13,637 nt of DNA, from positions 1 to 13,637 of the forward strand of contig DATEHQ010000076.1 of assembly GCA_035279525.1 (NCBI GenBank). Reading direction: 5' to 3'. This DNA is from DATEHQ01 sp035279525. Its GTDB lineage: Bacteria; Chloroflexota; Dormibacteria; Dormibacterales; Dormibacteraceae. The translations under genes were made by a program, and so were the position numbers. Every line of letters begins with the position of its first letter. Within the stretch, counting starts at the first letter, position 1. Shown here one piece after another: positions 12,938 through 13,637 of this stretch. The notes beneath the pieces were generated by a model, which searched no databases, was not told where the DNA came from, and saw only the letters and a list, made by a program, of their open reading frames with translations.

Positions 12938-13637
12938 GCACGCCGCCCACGACAGGCGGCCTCGCCGTCGAGATGCGCGGCATCAGCAAGCAGTTCCCGG
13001 GTGTGCTCGCCAACAACAACGTGGATTTTTCCGTTCGTGCGGGCGAGATCCACGCCCTTGTCGGGGAGAACGGCGCCGGGAAGTCCACGCTCATGAACAT
13101 CCTGTATGGCCTGCTCCAGCCGGACTCGGGTGAGACCCTGATCGACGGCAAGCCGGCGCGCATCTCCGGCCCGCGCGACGCCATCGCGCGAGGCATCGGC
13201 ATGGTCCACCAGCACTTCATGCTGATCCCGGTCTTCACGGTCGGCGAGAACGTGATGCTCGGCCGCGAGCCGGTGAGCGGCCCCGGCTTTTACGACAGGG
13301 GCCGAGCCAGGGAGGAGATCGACAAGCTGACGAAGCAGTACGGCCTCGCCCTGGACGCGGACGCGCGGATGGGCGACCTCCCGGTCGGCCTTCAGCAGCG
13401 CGCGGAGATCGTGAAGGTGCTGTATCGCGGCGCCAACATCCTCATCCTCGACGAGCCCACGGGGGTGCTCACGCCGCAGGAGAGCAAGGAGCTGTTCGGC
13501 GTTCTGCGCGACCTGGTCAAGGCGGGCAAGACGATCATCTTCATCAGCCACAAGCTGAAAGAGGTGCTCGAGATCTCGGACCGCATCACCGTGATGCGAA
13601 GGGGCAACGTGGTCGGCCACCTGGTCACCAGGGACAC
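12934..13637 (+). CDS. Nucleoside ABC transporter ATPase, cut by the window end
   Basis: This cytoplasmic ATPase powers the transporter. The frame starts at GTG 12934, overlapping the permease stop as GTGA, and is open to the last base (234 codons). The first nucleotide-binding domain is complete: Walker A GENGAGKST (44-52), Q-loop MVHQHFMLIP (Gln93), signature LPVGLQQR (149-156), Walker B ILILDEP (169-175) and switch histidine in FISHK (His206). Sugar- and nucleoside-type ATPases of this family are about 500 residues with two fused domains, so a second domain is expected beyond the window. MVHQHFMLIPVFTVGENV and DEPTGVLTPQE are typical of the BMP-linked nucleoside subgroup rather than generic ABC ATPases. 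Confidence 0.93.
   Translation, partial: MSTPPTTGGLAVEMRGISKQFPGVLANNNVDFSVRAGEIHALVGENGAGKSTLMNILYGLLQPDSGETLIDGKPARISGPRDAIARGIGMVHQHFMLIPVFTVGENVMLGREPVSGPGFYDRGRAREEIDKLTKQYGLALDADARMGDLPVGLQQRAEIVKVLYRGANILILDEPTGVLTPQESKELFGVLRDLVKAGKTIIFISHKLKEVLEISDRITVMRRGNVVGHLVTRD

Overview
The window looks like a bacterial chromosome, clearly GC-rich (about two thirds G+C by eye, strong G/C third-codon bias), with tightly packed genes and short intergenic gaps. Several promoters have a -10 box 6-9 bases upstream of the start codon and no Shine-Dalgarno sequence, which implies leaderless mRNAs. High GC, leaderless genes and the gene families together fit Actinomycetota or a GC-rich Chloroflexota/Dormibacterota-type lineage. 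The lineage is an inference; there is no rRNA or marker gene to decide it. No mobile element, CRISPR array, tRNA or rRNA was seen. No gap exceeds about 140 bases.

Layout. (1) 1-657, minus: a creatininase-family amidohydrolase, cut by the window start and split by a frameshift near 420. (2) 721-981, minus: a small GlsB/YeaQ-type membrane protein followed by a clear Rho-independent terminator (670-705). (3) 1101-4360, plus: deoC, then a full aldehyde dehydrogenase, then a short aldehyde dehydrogenase-like protein without catalytic residues. (4) 4400-5197, minus: a SAM-dependent methyltransferase of unknown substrate, divergent from (5) hpt and add (5258-6753, plus). (6) 6823-9530, minus: deoA, a uridine-phosphorylase-family gene and upp, transcribed in that order. 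(7) 9671-13637, plus: a nucleoside-type ABC transporter (BMP-family lipoprotein, two permeases, and an ATPase cut by the window end), divergent from deoA.

Most of the window is a nucleoside scavenging and catabolism cluster. The ABC transporter would import nucleosides. DeoA and the second phosphorylase would split them to bases and (deoxy)ribose-1-phosphate. Upp and Hpt would return uracil and hypoxanthine/guanine to nucleotides, and Add would convert adenosine to inosine. DeoC would cleave deoxyribose-5-phosphate to glyceraldehyde-3-phosphate and acetaldehyde, which the adjacent aldehyde dehydrogenase could oxidise to acetate. Phosphopentomutase and cytidine deaminase, which would complete the pathway, are not in the window.

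Most notable points: the deoC-linked dehydrogenase plus pseudo-dehydrogenase pair, which looks like a split ALDH16; an add gene whose essential N-terminal metal-binding motif lies upstream of every ordinary start codon, with an ATA exactly where an ATGA overlap with hpt would be expected; a phosphorylase that lacks the uracil-recognition loop; a perfect 11-bp hairpin over the ribosome-binding site and start of the first permease; and palindromic candidate operators at deoC and between deoA and the transporter.
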